A stretch of DNA of 64,000 nucleotides from Hysterangium stoloniferum. Taxonomy: Eukaryota; Basidiomycota; Agaricomycetes; Hysterangiales; Hysterangiaceae. The notes under the pieces are model-generated. The model did not search any database. It saw only the letters and a program-made list of their open reading frames with translations, and had not been told where the DNA came from. The translations under genes were made by a program, and so were the position numbers. How positions within the stretch are numbered: position 1 is the stretch's first letter; the number at the start of each line of letters is the position of its first letter. The stretch covers positions 62,001-126,000 of the forward strand of contig WHVD01000197.1 in NCBI GenBank assembly GCA_015178975.1, read 5' to 3'. Below, in pieces: positions 17,972-28,240 of this stretch.

Positions 17972-18331
17972 CGGTATATATGCGCTCAAGGAATCATCTA
18001 TTCTATCATTTATTCCATTTCTTTCGTAACTTCCTTTCAGAAACATCTCAGTCATTCAGTGAGCCATCTCATTGGCTTTTATTCTCTTTCATTTTTCTAT
18101 CCCTCCGGTCAATTGGGACAACCACTAATTGGCGGTGGACACATTTACCCAAAACCTAGCCACAATTAATGAATTTCATTTAATGACCAACTGAGCGGAG
18201 TTTCAATTCAATATATATATAAAAAAAGTACACGTAAATTTGCATAAATTTTCTTTATCTTTCATACCACGTCCTTCACCTATCTACAGCCCTTCCCTCT
18301 ACCTTCAACTTCACCACTTTATCGTGCTACA
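17972..18331 (+). other. Untranslated spacer between pol and ORF3
   Basis: About 360 bp, A/T-rich towards its end, no frame. ACACGTAAAT at 18232 also occurs in the gag leader (minus strand near 10137), and ACGTAAAT recurs ahead of ORF3 at 31530; a shared leader signal is possible but the match is short. Confidence 0.5.
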
Positions 18332-20452
18332 ATGCTCCCATTCCAACAAAACAAGCAAGTCCTCCCTAAGTTCAAAAAGGTCCCGCAGGCCCCGACAGCC
18401 AGTACATCCACAACTGGTGGGAGATTCATCATCCGCATGCCTCCTACAGACAATGTCGAGAACAATTGGAGTACCCAAGAATCAACCCCCCTGTCGACTT
18501 TCTCCTTTGGTGCTGAGCCGGGGGGGAATACTGGTACGGATTGGAGTAAGCCGTTAGGGCCCTCCTTCAGACTATCATCAGAGGAAGTCGCTGCTACTAT
18601 GTGGAGGCAGGAAACATTTATGGAAGAACACAACGCAAGGAGGCTCACCCGCAGAAGAGAAAGGCGCACTGAGTATAGAAGTCAACAGGAGGCGAGGGGA
18701 GCAAGAGAAGGAGTCCCCTCCAAGTGACAGCGGCGTGAGGACAGAGCACGATTCGGAAGCAGAGCTTCCACGCCGATCCTTCCCCCCCTGGGAGAGAAAT
18801 GGGCCGACTTTGCGGAGACCGATGATAGTGAGAGTGGGACACCTTGCATTAGGATGACGGGAACCAAGAGCTGGAAGGAAAAGGAGGGTACTATCTTTTG
18901 TGACTGGGAACTACTTCGACGTATTAAGTTGCAACGAATAATTCTTACCCGGGGGGACGGTCAAGCATTGCCCCAGCGAGAAAAGGGATATCGTAGGGGA
19001 CCAATCGATTTTTCCTCGGATGAGGATAAGGAGGAAGACGAGAATAGGAATGGTGCGTACAGCATCCGATATCTAGGAGAGGATTGCCACGAAGGGTTCC
19101 TCCTCCCATCAAAAGTTCGCTTCGTAAGCAGTGACCCCAACCAAAGACAAACACGGAAACCGTCATCCAAAGTATGGAGGGGTCATCGCCCTAGTCAACC
19201 GTCACAGGAACGTGAACCTTCCACGATTCCAGTCCCACGCCTTTCACCAGTGTCAAGGCCCCCTCCCATCCTTTACCCAGCACACACTCCCTTAGCCCCA
19301 ATTCTAACGCCTCATCTACCTCCCTCCCCAAAAGCTGTACCGGTCCCTACCCCACTTAGGATGTCAAGGCCCCCTCCCATCCTCCACCCAGCACACACTC
19401 CCTCAGCCCAATGCGAACCTTCCCCAATTCCAGTCCCACACTTTTCGCCAATGTCGAGGCCCCCTCCCATCCTCCTCCTGGCACACACTCCCTCAGCTCC
19501 GATTCTGACGCCTCGTCTCTCTCCCTCTCCGAAAGCTGTACCGGTCCCAACCCCACTTCCACCGTCACTGGGTATCCCTCCCGACTCTCTGTATTCATAT
19601 TGCCTGTCCTTAGGTAGCCCTATCCACGACCTTCCACAAGAGGGAATGGACGTCGATTTGGACCCTTTTACACTGGACGTCATCATTCCCATGACAAGTG
19701 GAAAGGCGAAGGAGATGCAGAAGGCCACCACTCCTCTCCGAGAGCGATCTCCTATTCCCGTCCCTGACAGCCCGCTTCCCCCCACTAAGCTCATCTCCAC
19801 CACTTTCTGGATGCGAGTAGCTGTCAACTACCCTTCCGAACAGTTTTCTGTCAGAAGGGTACTATCACAGCTAGTGCCGGTACTTCAGCAACTGGTCCTT
19901 CAAGGGAGCCTTAAGGGTTGTCGTGGTCTTGCTCCATTGTTGGAGATAATGGAGGATTTCTATCTCTCCTTTGAGGATCCCACAGAGGGGAAGAACTTTG
20001 CGCAAGCAGCTCAGGAGATTAAACTCTCTATGTTCCGGCACATCATAGTGGAACCCCACCGTCTGCCCCCAGACTCAGCGAGTGTCCTCTCTATTACTGG
20101 CTTCGTAGATTTACTCGAGGCCCTCGTCCTGACACCTCCCACAGAGACCACTATGCAGCCACATGTTCCTGCCCCACTACCCACGTCTTCATTTCCCCTC
20201 CCCAATGCTCCTCTTCTCAAGCGGATTTCCACTCCGCTGGTTAGTGTCCATACAGTCATTCATTGCAGAGAGAAAGCCTACAGACGATGGGCCGACTCCT
20301 TGTACAGGAATTCTAGTGATTTGGCTCAGGCGAGAATAGCTGAATCCTTCAGAGTAAAAAGGGAACGATGGGGAAACATCATTTTGGACCTTGGGGGATC
20401 CTCACAGGAAGCTTGGGGCGGCATCCCAGATGCTCTTCGACACCTTGTATAG
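18332..20452 (+). CDS. Gypsy ORF3, unknown protein, about 700 codons with one TGA
   Basis: One frame from MLPFQQNKQVLPKFKKVP to IPDALRHLV, broken only by TGA at 18725-18727. Features in order: Arg-rich stretch RRLTRRRERR; ADFAETDDSESGTPCIR; FCDWELLRRIKLQRI; GPIDFSSDEDKEED; LGEDCHEGFLLP; SSDPNQRQ; VWRGHRP; a Pro-rich repeat built of HTPSAPILTPHLPPSPKAVP-like units; SLGSPIH; MDVD; MRVAVNYPS; VDLLEAL; WGNIILDLGGSS. The divergent copy at 31603-34093 keeps nearly all these motifs in the same order, so the frame was selected as protein. It sits where env would be, but no signal peptide, hydrophobic segment or Cys pattern is visible. Basic N-terminus plus Pro-rich linker could suit nucleic-acid or particle binding (inference). 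Confidence 0.75.
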
Positions 20453-20477
20453 CACATTCCTTCGAACTGGGGGGCAC

Positions 20478-21118
20478 TGTGAAGGGTATGCATATATGCA
20501 TGATTGGACAGTGGAATAATATGCATATTATAGTACTTTATTATCTACTTTCTATTCCTTTTCTTTAATTCTCTATATCTTTCGAGCATACCCGTATTTC
20601 TTAGTTCAAAGTCTTGTGTATACCTATGGGCACTCTCGGCACCAAAAGACAGACACTTTTTACCCAGCAGACACCACCTCGTAACGACCCCGACGTCGAA
20701 TAGCGAGAGGTGTCAAGGGTGACGTCTCAGCTACTTATAAAGGTAGCAACTTCTTGCGTAATAGTAATCTTTGGACTCGAACCGCGAAGGTTGAGTCTCA
20801 CTCTCAAGTCTTTGTGCTCATCGACACTCTAGTCGATTCGCGCTGCTATATCTCTATCTCTGATATTCAGTCTTTTGCTGACTATCTTTCTTACGTCTAG
20901 TTACAAATTGTACCGTAAAGGTCAACTCTTCTTTTCTCCGGTCCTTATCGTCATGAGCAACTGTACAGTTGCTCTTGTGACGTGTAGTGTGTCTCTTTAC
21001 TAGTACTATCAGTCTAGTAATCTACAGTATTGTACAGGATGGTCAATACTTAATAATAGTAGTTGAATAAATACTATTCTTTGTACATCGAGTGGTCAGA
21101 ATCTATCGACTCTTCACA
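20478..21118 (+). repeat. Gypsy LTR B (641 bp), complete
   Basis: TGTGAAGGGTATG..GACTCTTCACA, right behind the ORF3 purine tract. Contains the perfect 20-bp palindrome at 20955-20974 (GAGCAACTGTACAGTTGCTC). It is followed at 21119 not by a primer site but by gag codons (KNQ-like, codon 4-5 of gag), with no target duplication (GGCAC/AGAAC), so the join is a recombination or deletion junction. Confidence 0.9.
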
Positions 21119-21820
21119 AGAACCAAATACTGAGATTTTCAACAACCCTAAGTAGTTCAAAACCTCATCAAAGACCTGCTAGTCTGGAACCACCCCGTAA
21201 TGTCACCATGAGAAAGTCTTTGTTGACTTTTCAAAGACCAGTTCCTCCTGGGAATTCCCCCAGAGCAGCAGCTGGACCATCAATGGATACTCCCCCTGAT
21301 CCACATGAAGAACATCCATCAACCAGGCAGTTGAGCACCCCTGGAGCTAATGTCAAGCCTACCTGTGCACCTGAGCCCATTCTCTTGTTTCCCCCAAGGC
21401 AGGTCATCCTCAAGCAGTTCTTTGGGGGTCCTATGGTTTATGCTGAGCCTATCGATGTGAAGTGGGTCATGTACTACACTGATTGAATCTCCGCTGATCA
21501 GATTACTCTTTCATGGAGGAGTACAATACAGATTACCCTTCTTTACTGGTAACTGTAGCAGTCTGGTTAGGTCGTTATCAGGCCATCTTATTGGCGAAGG
21601 ACTTATTCACATGACCAGGAACCCTTGAGGATCTGACCCGCTCGATTCCTGAATGGTTGAGTGAGGTTATATCTGTTATGGAAGGGGGAAGGACGATTTT
21701 CAAGCAGGAAGTGTTCTCTTTATTCCTCAAAGCACTCCGTGCACATGATGATGTGTTGCAAATCCTTCACATCCTACTTGGTGGGGATCACATCGTGCCC
21801 AAGGTTGACTACCAGTATAT

Positions 21821-21881
21821 TGTTAAAGGCATAGAAAAGAATTGACCCAGGCTGGGTCAATTCTTTTCTATACCTTTAATA
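21821..21881. repeat. Near-perfect inverted repeat of the TRIM LTR end
   Basis: The last 30 bp of the TRIM LTR are present twice head to head: TGTTAAAGGCATAGAAAAGA.. followed by ..TCTTTTCTATACCTTTAATA, no spacer, about three mismatches. It can form a 30-bp hairpin. It stands where the 5' LTR of the outer TRIM should be. Confidence 0.9.
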
Positions 21882-22282
21882 GGTTATGGGCCCCAATCAG
21901 CTTTATCTGCTGCATAGGGTATAGACTAGATATTGATTTCAGGGGAAGTGTTAGAAATGGGAAAATACAATATCTATATGTGACAGACTGTTATAAGACC
22001 CAGGCTTGCCATCAGTTATATAAACTGTTATAAGAGCACAAGTTGGCAACATAAGTCCTTATATATATGTATATATAATCCATCATATAATACTAGACCA
22101 TATGTCCAGTAGCTCAGTGGTTAAGAGCTGTTAGAAATGGGAAAATACAATATCTATATGTGACAGACTGTTATAAGACCCAGGTTTGCCATCAGTTATA
22201 TAAACTGTTATAAGAGCACAAGTTGGCAACATAAGTCCTTATATATATGTATATATAATCCATCATATAATACTAGACTATA

Positions 22283-22357
22283 GGTCCAGTAGCTCAGTGG
22301 TTAAGAGCACCTGCATATAAAGCCAGGAGGTCCTTGGTTCAATCCCAGGCTGGGTCA
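22283..22357 (+). tRNA. tRNA-like unit in inner TRIM 5' LTR
   Basis: Cloverleaf as at 12433-12507. A box TAGCTCAGTGG, B box GGTTCAATCC, T-run about 5 nt after the 3' end. Loop ATATAAA would place ATA (or TAT/AAA with another stem register) as anticodon, none of them a usual eukaryotic choice for this arm. Confidence 0.5.
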
Positions 22358-22600
22358 ATTCTTTTCTATGCCTTTAACAGGTTATGGGCCCCGTTCAGCT
22401 TCATCTGCTGCGTAGGGTATAGACTAGATATTGATTTCAGGGGAAGTGTTAGAAATGGGAAAATACAATATCTATATGTGACAGACTGTTATAAGACCCA
22501 GGTTTGCCATCAGTTATATAAACTGTTATAAGAGCACAAGTTGGCAACATAAGTCCTTATATATATGTATATATAATCCATCATATAATACTAGACTATA

Positions 22601-22675
22601 GGTCCAGTAGCTCAGTGGTTAAGAGCACCTGCATATAAAGCCAGGAGGTCCTTGGTTCAATCCCAGGCTGGGTCA
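22601..22675 (+). tRNA. tRNA-like unit in inner TRIM 3' LTR
   Basis: Identical to 22283-22357. A further copy is split by the inner TRIM (5' part ends 22128, 3' part resumes 22703). Confidence 0.5.
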
Positions 22676-23580
22676 ATTCTTTTCTATGCCTTTAACAAGA
22701 GCACCTGCATATAAAGCCAGGAGGTCCTTGGTTCAATCCCAGGCTGGGTCAATTCTTTTCTATGCCTTTAACAGACAACCCATTGACGATATCATGAGCT
22801 TGCAGACTTATGCTAACAATCTACAAGAGGCTTTGATTAATGCTTGGGTCCAAACACATCGAGAGCATTATCAGTTTCAGAAGCCCAGAGTCATGATCGC
22901 CAAACAGGAAGAATCAGATCCCTGGCAGGAGGAGGAGCACTCCAGAGGAATTGACCCCACTAATCGAGGCCATGTCTTTCTCAGCAAAGCCGAGGATAAA
23001 ACCGTCCTAGGAGATCCAACATGAAACAGGGTAAGAAACACAGCAAGTTCTTTTTTGAACGAAGTGACAAGAAAAGCATCGCTAAACCCCCAAAGGAGTG
23101 CTGGATTTGCGGGAGCTTAGAGCATTTTAAGATTGACTGCCCTCATGCTGGTAGGATGTTGCACTATGTCTCTATTAACAAATGCTCCACACAGAACCCG
23201 ACTGAGGAGGTGGAGGATCAGAGGGTTTACGAAACGGTTTATGGATTAAGCATACAGGGACAAGTACATAACGTTGATGAGGAATCAATTTTCATTTCTG
23301 TCTACCTTCCTCAATCAGAGGATGACATTGTTTTAGTTCATCCCCAAATGAGAACAAAGCATCGCAAGTCTATGTTTCTATATCAGACTGTGATTTCCTT
23401 GAGAAAGGAGACTGGCTGGATGCTCATTGTCAGAACTGGAAAGGTCTGACTGAGACAGGAGCCTTATTGCGATCTAAACCTCCTACCATTATGGAAATCG
23501 TCGACGAGGAAGTATTTGCAAACTGATCTAAAGAAATAAGTCAGACCTACATTATAGAAGACCCCTCTTAGTTAGAGGGA

Positions 23581-24246
23581 TTGGAGGAGGAGAACTTCCC
23601 CTTCAACCCAGGGCAGTTACCCAACCTAATTCCTTGTGAGGAGTTGGATTCTGAAGCGGACAACTTTGTTCCAATCATACCTAATGATAGACATGTCAGG
23701 AGGGATGTCAAACTAGCCGCAAGAAAGGAAAGCAAAAGACCCAGGGTCCAATACCCTCGATCCAGTCAGCTTATGAAAGAGGATTCGACCATCATCTACT
23801 GCAGAAGGGATCCCCCAGGTGAATACTCCAGTATTGGGATTTCAGCATTACATATCTATGGACATGTAGGGGACTCAGAGGCCTCTAATCCTATTAAAAT
23901 CAGGCTGGACACTGGAGCCAATCTTTCCTTAATTTTGGAGGATTTCTATAAGGAACTAGTGGACCGCCCCAAGCTCAAGCAAGGACTCAAATTATGCCTC
24001 GTACAGCTTATCGGTAATGCTAAGGTCTTAGGATACATCAATATCCCCATTTACCCTGAAGACGACACTGGTATGCTCTTTAAATTTACCACCGAAACGT
24101 ACGTTGTCCGAGGCATGACTGTCCCAATTCTTCTTGGAGAGGACTTTCACGTGAACTATGAAATCAGAACACTACGAGACCAGCCGTTGGGCTCTAGATT
24201 AATTCTGCCAGGGAGGGTGGGGTCTATCCCAGCCAGTTCCTGTTAG
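23581..24246 (+). pseudogene. Gypsy aspartic protease region, cut by a solo LTR
   Basis: Frame from GLEEENFPFNPGQLPNLIPC. The protease core is IKIRLDTGANLSLI (catalytic DTGA) with a flap-like region and PILLGEDFHVNYEI near the end, as in Ty3/gypsy proteases. Stops separate it from gag, and the Copia-1 LTR at 24241 cuts its C-terminal linker, which resumes at 24546. Confidence 0.82.
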
Positions 24247-24545
24247 AGTATGATATTACAGCTCTCACATAGTATATGATGTTCCCTATATTTTTCTGAT
24301 ATTTGTAGTATTTTTCCCAGCACTGTAGGTGCAGTATTGAGTGAGTTACCTAGTAAGGTAACTGATGTATAGGTGCTTAGGTAAGCACCCTGTAGCATAC
24401 TCCGCTGTGGGTGTGGGAAAGTCTCCTTAGCGTTTACTTTCCTCACACTCACAGGTATGTAGTTATTTCACAGTTGAATACATTTAGTGTTTACTTTCCT
24501 CACACTCACAGGGTGTTTGTTAAGAGTTATTCAACTGTTTCAACA
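24241..24545 (+). repeat. Solo Copia-1 LTR, long form, TSD GTTCC
   Basis: TGTTAGAGTATG..TTTCAACA, flanked by GTTCC at 24236-24240 and 24546-24550. Has the 57-bp repeat block and both small hairpins. A few substitutions against the Copia-1 LTRs, so older than the element at 469. Confidence 0.94.
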
Positions 24546-26372
24546 GTTCCTCCAAGGAGCCGCAGCCTTTAGCCTTCTCAATTAGCAAGATCCCCCTTAA
24601 AGAACTAGCCAATGACTCACCTGAATTGACTTCCAAACCAGACAAAGAGGTGCATACTGAAAGAGTCGCATGGGCCCTACAGGATTGTACTATAGAGCCG
24701 GAATCAGCTCGACTAGTACCAATTTTTATCGGAGATCTTATTGGTGACCAATGGATAGTCAAGGGAGTCATCCTGCAGAATGACGATGGAAGTATACTAG
24801 CTGCTCCCACCACTGCTATCTCTAGGGAATGCACTGCGATACCTCTCACTAACCCCTCTCTGACACCAAGAATCATTAGACAAGGGGAAACTGTTGGATT
24901 AATTCACAACACGAATGAATGGGACCAGATGCCTAGATCTTCAACTGAGAAGGCATCAATGCAGTCAACGGCAACCAAGATCGCTCACCTCATAGAGAGT
25001 CTATCAAAAATAGAAGAGGAGCATGTCCTTAATCCTTGACCTTCCAGACAGCCCCCAGAATGGGAACTTGCAGATGATTTCGACCCAGCAGGCCCTAAAA
25101 TGTCAGAAGTCGCCACCACGGAAACATTTCGGGCAGAGGATCTACATAAGTTGGTTAACTTAGGACCTGACATTCCTGCTGACGTCTCCTCCCACCTGGA
25201 GTCGGTATTGACTAAGAATGTCCAAGCCTTTGGAGTAGATGGGCATTTAGGACAAGTAGACGTCAACGTCAAAGTCCTGTTGAAAGAAGGCGTCCAACCT
25301 ATTTCGATGTCAATGTTTCCAACTTCCCCAGCCAATAGGAAGGTCATTGATGAACAAATGGATACTTGGTTTCAACAGGGAGTAATCAAACCATCCAAAA
25401 GTGCTTGGGGGGTGCCAGCCTTTGTCATCTATTGCAATGGGAAACCGAGAGTGGTGATTGACTATAGGAAGTTGAACAGCCTAACAGTTCCCGACAAATT
25501 CCCGTTGCCGTGCCAGTCTGAAATCGTGCAAGCGCTTTCAGGATCCAACATCCTATCTTCCTTTGACATACTAGCTGGCTTTACCCAACTTGAAATGTTA
25601 GAAGAAGATAAACCAAAGACCGCTTTCAGATCCCATCGAGGACTGTGGCAATTCAGGAGTATGAGTGTGAGGAGTATACTTTTACCACAGTTTCATTATA
25701 GTAAAACACTCCTTTTATTTTATTTATATTTTACACATTTTATTCATATTTTTCTATTCTTTATATTCTTCAAATATTGCACCATTTCATTAGTTCAAAG
25801 CTTTGTGTATACTTGTTGGTGCACTTGGCACTAAATGAAACTCAGACACACTTTTACCCAAGCACCACCACTTGTAAGATATAAACTAGGTCTACAGCAA
25901 GCAGTGATCAGGGTAACGTGTCAGGTACCACATATGTAGGTAGCATTATCTGAGCTATCTAACACTTCAGGCCTCGAACTATAGCAGTCGAGGCCTCCAC
26001 TCAAATCATCCATCTTCCCATTCCACTCATTTCTTCGTATATAGAACGGTCAAAACTTATACCACTCTTCACAAGGAGAATGCCCTTTGGACTTCATAAT
26101 GGACCCTCTATATTCCAGAGAGTTATGCAAACTGTACTTGCACCTTACTTATGGATATTCGGTCTAGTCTATATTGATGACATCGTGATCTTTTCTAAGA
26201 CATGGGATGATCATTTAGAGCATCTAGACCAGGTTTTACAAGCCATAATTGCAGTGGGAATCACTCTCTCGCCCAAAAAATGCTACATGGGGTATAACTC
26301 GATTCTATTACTAGGACATAAGGTGTCTAGACTCAGTTTTTCGACCCATCAAGAGAAGGTGCTGCCATACTG
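24546..26372 (+). pseudogene. pol: Gypsy reverse transcriptase, split by solo LTR C
   Basis: RT motifs: QGVIKPSKSAWGVPAFVIY, RVVIDYRKLNSLTVPDKFPL, SSFDILAGFTQLEM, TAFRSHRGLWQFRSM, [LTR C 25666-26073], MPFGLHNGPSIFQRVMQ, LVYIDDIVIFSK (catalytic YIDD), LSPKKCYMGY. Removing the LTR rejoins the classical RT block. The connection upstream (24626-25039) is a pol linker with no recognised domain. Confidence 0.87.
25666..26073 (+). repeat. Solo gypsy LTR C (408 bp)
   Basis: TGTGAGGAGTATAC..CTCTTCACA. Flanks ATGAG/AGGAG differ by one base, so the duplication is imperfect. Starts with a hairpin TTTTACCACA/T..TGGTAAAA. No internal region of family C is present anywhere in the window. Confidence 0.88.
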
Positions 26373-26776
26373 TGTGAGGAGTATGCTTTTACCACAGTTT
26401 CATTGTGGTAAAACACTCCTTTTATTTTATTTATATTTTACACATTCTATTCATATTTATTTATCTTTTATATTCTTTGAATATTCCATCATTTCATTAG
26501 TTCGAAGCATTGTGTATACTTGTGGGTGCACTTGGCACCAATTAGAACTCAGACACACTTTTACCCAAGCACCACCACTCGTAAGATACAAACTAGGTCT
26601 ACTACGAGTGGTGATCAGGGTAACATGTCAGCTACCACTTAGGTAGCATTATCTGAACTACTGAATACTTCTGGCCTCGAACTGTAATAGTCGAGGCCTC
26701 CACTCGAATCATCCATCTTCCCATTCCACTCAATTCTTCGTATATAGAACGGTCAGAACTTCTACCACTCTTCACA
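26373..26776 (+). repeat. Solo gypsy LTR C, TSD TACTG
   Basis: TGTGAGGAGTATGC..CCACTCTTCACA flanked by TACTG at 26368-26372 and 26777-26781. Confidence 0.93.
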
Positions 26777-28240
26777 TACTGGAACTAGCTACACCTTCCA
26801 AGATAGCAGATCTTCAACACTTCCTCGGGATGGTTCTGTACTTTTCAGCTTATATACCATTTTATTCCTGGATGGTTGCTCCACTCTTCAACCTCTTAAA
26901 GAAAGGAGTCCATTGGACTTGGGATTCTGAACACACCCGAGCTTTTGAAGACATCAAGGTTGCATTGAGCTCTGCTCCTGTACTCGGACACCCCGCGAGT
27001 GGCTTGCCTTATCAGCTATACATAGACGCTTCGGACTTCACACTAGGATGTCGTCTTCAACAAATACAGAAAATGACGCTTAGGGATCTAAAAGATACTA
27101 AAATCTACGCCCAAGCAAGATTAGCCTTCGATCAATCTCAAGACGTGCCCATTTTTGTTACTCATTATAAAACCAAAGAGCCGGAATTCACTTGGGCGGA
27201 TTCCTGGGTTTTGGATTTTGATAATATCAGTGTTATTGTTGAGCGCGTTATTGCTTATTGGAGTTGTATGCTTAAGAAAGTGGAATGTAATTACTCAGCC
27301 ACAGAGCGAGAAGCATTAGCTGCTAAAAAAGAGGGACTAGTATATTTCCAGCCCTTTATTGAAGGAGAACATATCCTTTTGATCACTGCCCATTGTGAAG
27401 AGTGGTGGAAGTTCTAACCATTCTATATACAAAGAATATCGACCATTTAGGTACAACACTAAGATGTATTGACTGTTGAAGTCTAATACAGAACGAACAC
27501 ATATTGACTACTCAGTTCAATACGGTAGAAGGAAGTAGCTATCTAGAATAAGGTAGAGAGCTAAAATGAATAAGTAGAATCAACTGTCTAGTGCAATTCT
27601 GAACGACTGCTCGAGAGTAAAGTAGAGTACTAGAGAGTCGAATAATAGAATAGCGTGGATGTGGTCCACGCGAGTAGCAATAAGGATTGAGTTTCGACTG
27701 GTACAGTTTGAAACTCTGATAGAGTTGATAGCTAAATCCCATCTGTGACGGTCAAGACAATAAACCAATCACAACTTACAGGACATTAATAATTGTCTGG
27801 GTAAGTCGTGGTTGTGGTGTAAAAAGTGTCTAAGTTCTAAACTACGGGCGCTAGAATACATAAGTCTGGCGTGTGTGCACCCACAAGAGTCGATGTACCG
27901 CATACATAGGTTGTCGAACTAATTATAGAAATAATAAAGGAAATATAGTAAGAGCTCATCCGACTATATTTCCTGAGTGTATTTCGCCATACCTCTCACA
28001 CCCATGCAGCATTACAATGGGCCAGATCTTATGAGAATACCAATCGTCGACTGGCCACATGGGGGGTGGTATGTATATGCTGCATACCCCAGTCTGGAAA
28101 TCTTACATCGAGCGGGACGGATACACAGCAACATTGACCCACTGTCTAGACTTCCTCAAGTACCTGACTGTGCTAGTCCCACGAAAGATGACCTCTTACC
28201 AATCGTAGCGGATTCTCACAACCGGAATGACAACAAGACA
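26777..28240 (+). pseudogene. pol: Gypsy RNase H, split by inverted LTR A
   Basis: LQHFLGMVLYFSAYIPFYS, PLFNLLKKGVHWTWDSEH, YQLYIDASDFTLGCRLQQI (RNase H Asp), NYSATEREALA, then LTR A inserted in the ITAH/TDH motif, then after 28006 EILHRAGRIHSNIDPLSRLP. The order and motifs are the standard RT-RNase H connection of Ty3/gypsy; a frame change is needed across the LTR. Confidence 0.83.
27394..28000 (-). repeat. Solo gypsy LTR A, inverted, TSD CCCAT
   Basis: + strand TGTGAAGAGTGG..CCTCTCACA, flanked by CCCAT at 27389-27393 and 28001-28005. Confidence 0.93.

Larger units (their letters stand above)
16182..21118 (+). mobile_element. Gypsy (chromovirus) 3' half: integrase, chromodomain, ORF3, LTR B
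   Basis: Starts within pol, upstream of integrase, right after a Copia-2 LTR, and is otherwise well preserved: pol to 17971, a 360-bp gap, ORF3 18332-20452, purine tract CTGGGGGGCAC, LTR B 20478-21118. Only one in-frame TGA is seen in each of pol and ORF3. This is the best copy for defining the gene order IN-chromodomain-ORF3-LTR. Confidence 0.9.
22129..22697 (+). mobile_element. Complete inner TRIM, 569 bp, TSD AGAGC
   Basis: LTR 22129-22379, internal 22380-22446 (primer site GGTTATGGGCCCCG, purine tract CAGGGGAAG), LTR 22447-22697. Flanked by AGAGC at 22124-22128 and 22698-22702. The target is the 3' strand of the D arm of the tRNA-like unit in the outer TRIM's LTR. Reference copy for the family. 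Confidence 0.95.
21821..22773 (+). mobile_element. Outer TRIM, damaged, hosting a second TRIM
   Basis: 5' LTR is reduced to a hairpin (21821-21881), then internal region with primer site (21882-21948), then 3' LTR (21949-22128 and 22703-22773) split by the inner TRIM. Flanked by different parts of gag, without target duplication. Confidence 0.85.
21119..23449 (+). pseudogene. gag: Gypsy gag, deleted and interrupted by TRIMs
   Basis: Parallel to the minus-strand gag: SSSKPRQRPASLEPPRN, QVILKQFFGGPMVYAEPIDV, then frame shifts, LSEVISVMEGGRTIFKQEVF and GGDHIVPKVDYQYI up to the TRIM at 21821. After the TRIM (22774) it resumes at QPIDDIMSLQTYANNLQEAL and ends with the zinc knuckle CWICGSLEHFKIDC and a downstream tail (stop about 23447). 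Roughly 400 residues between VDYQYI and QPIDD are missing, so the TRIM sits on a deletion. Confidence 0.85.

Noticed and set aside
18332..20452. Retroviral-type envelope gene
   Set aside because: No signal peptide, transmembrane segment, Cys pattern or furin-like site; only its position resembles env.
22283..22357. A normal host tRNA gene
   Set aside because: The unit lies inside each LTR of a mobile element in every copy, the anticodon arm has an extra base and the loop ATATAAA gives no standard anticodon. Kept as tRNA-like, not as a decoding tRNA.
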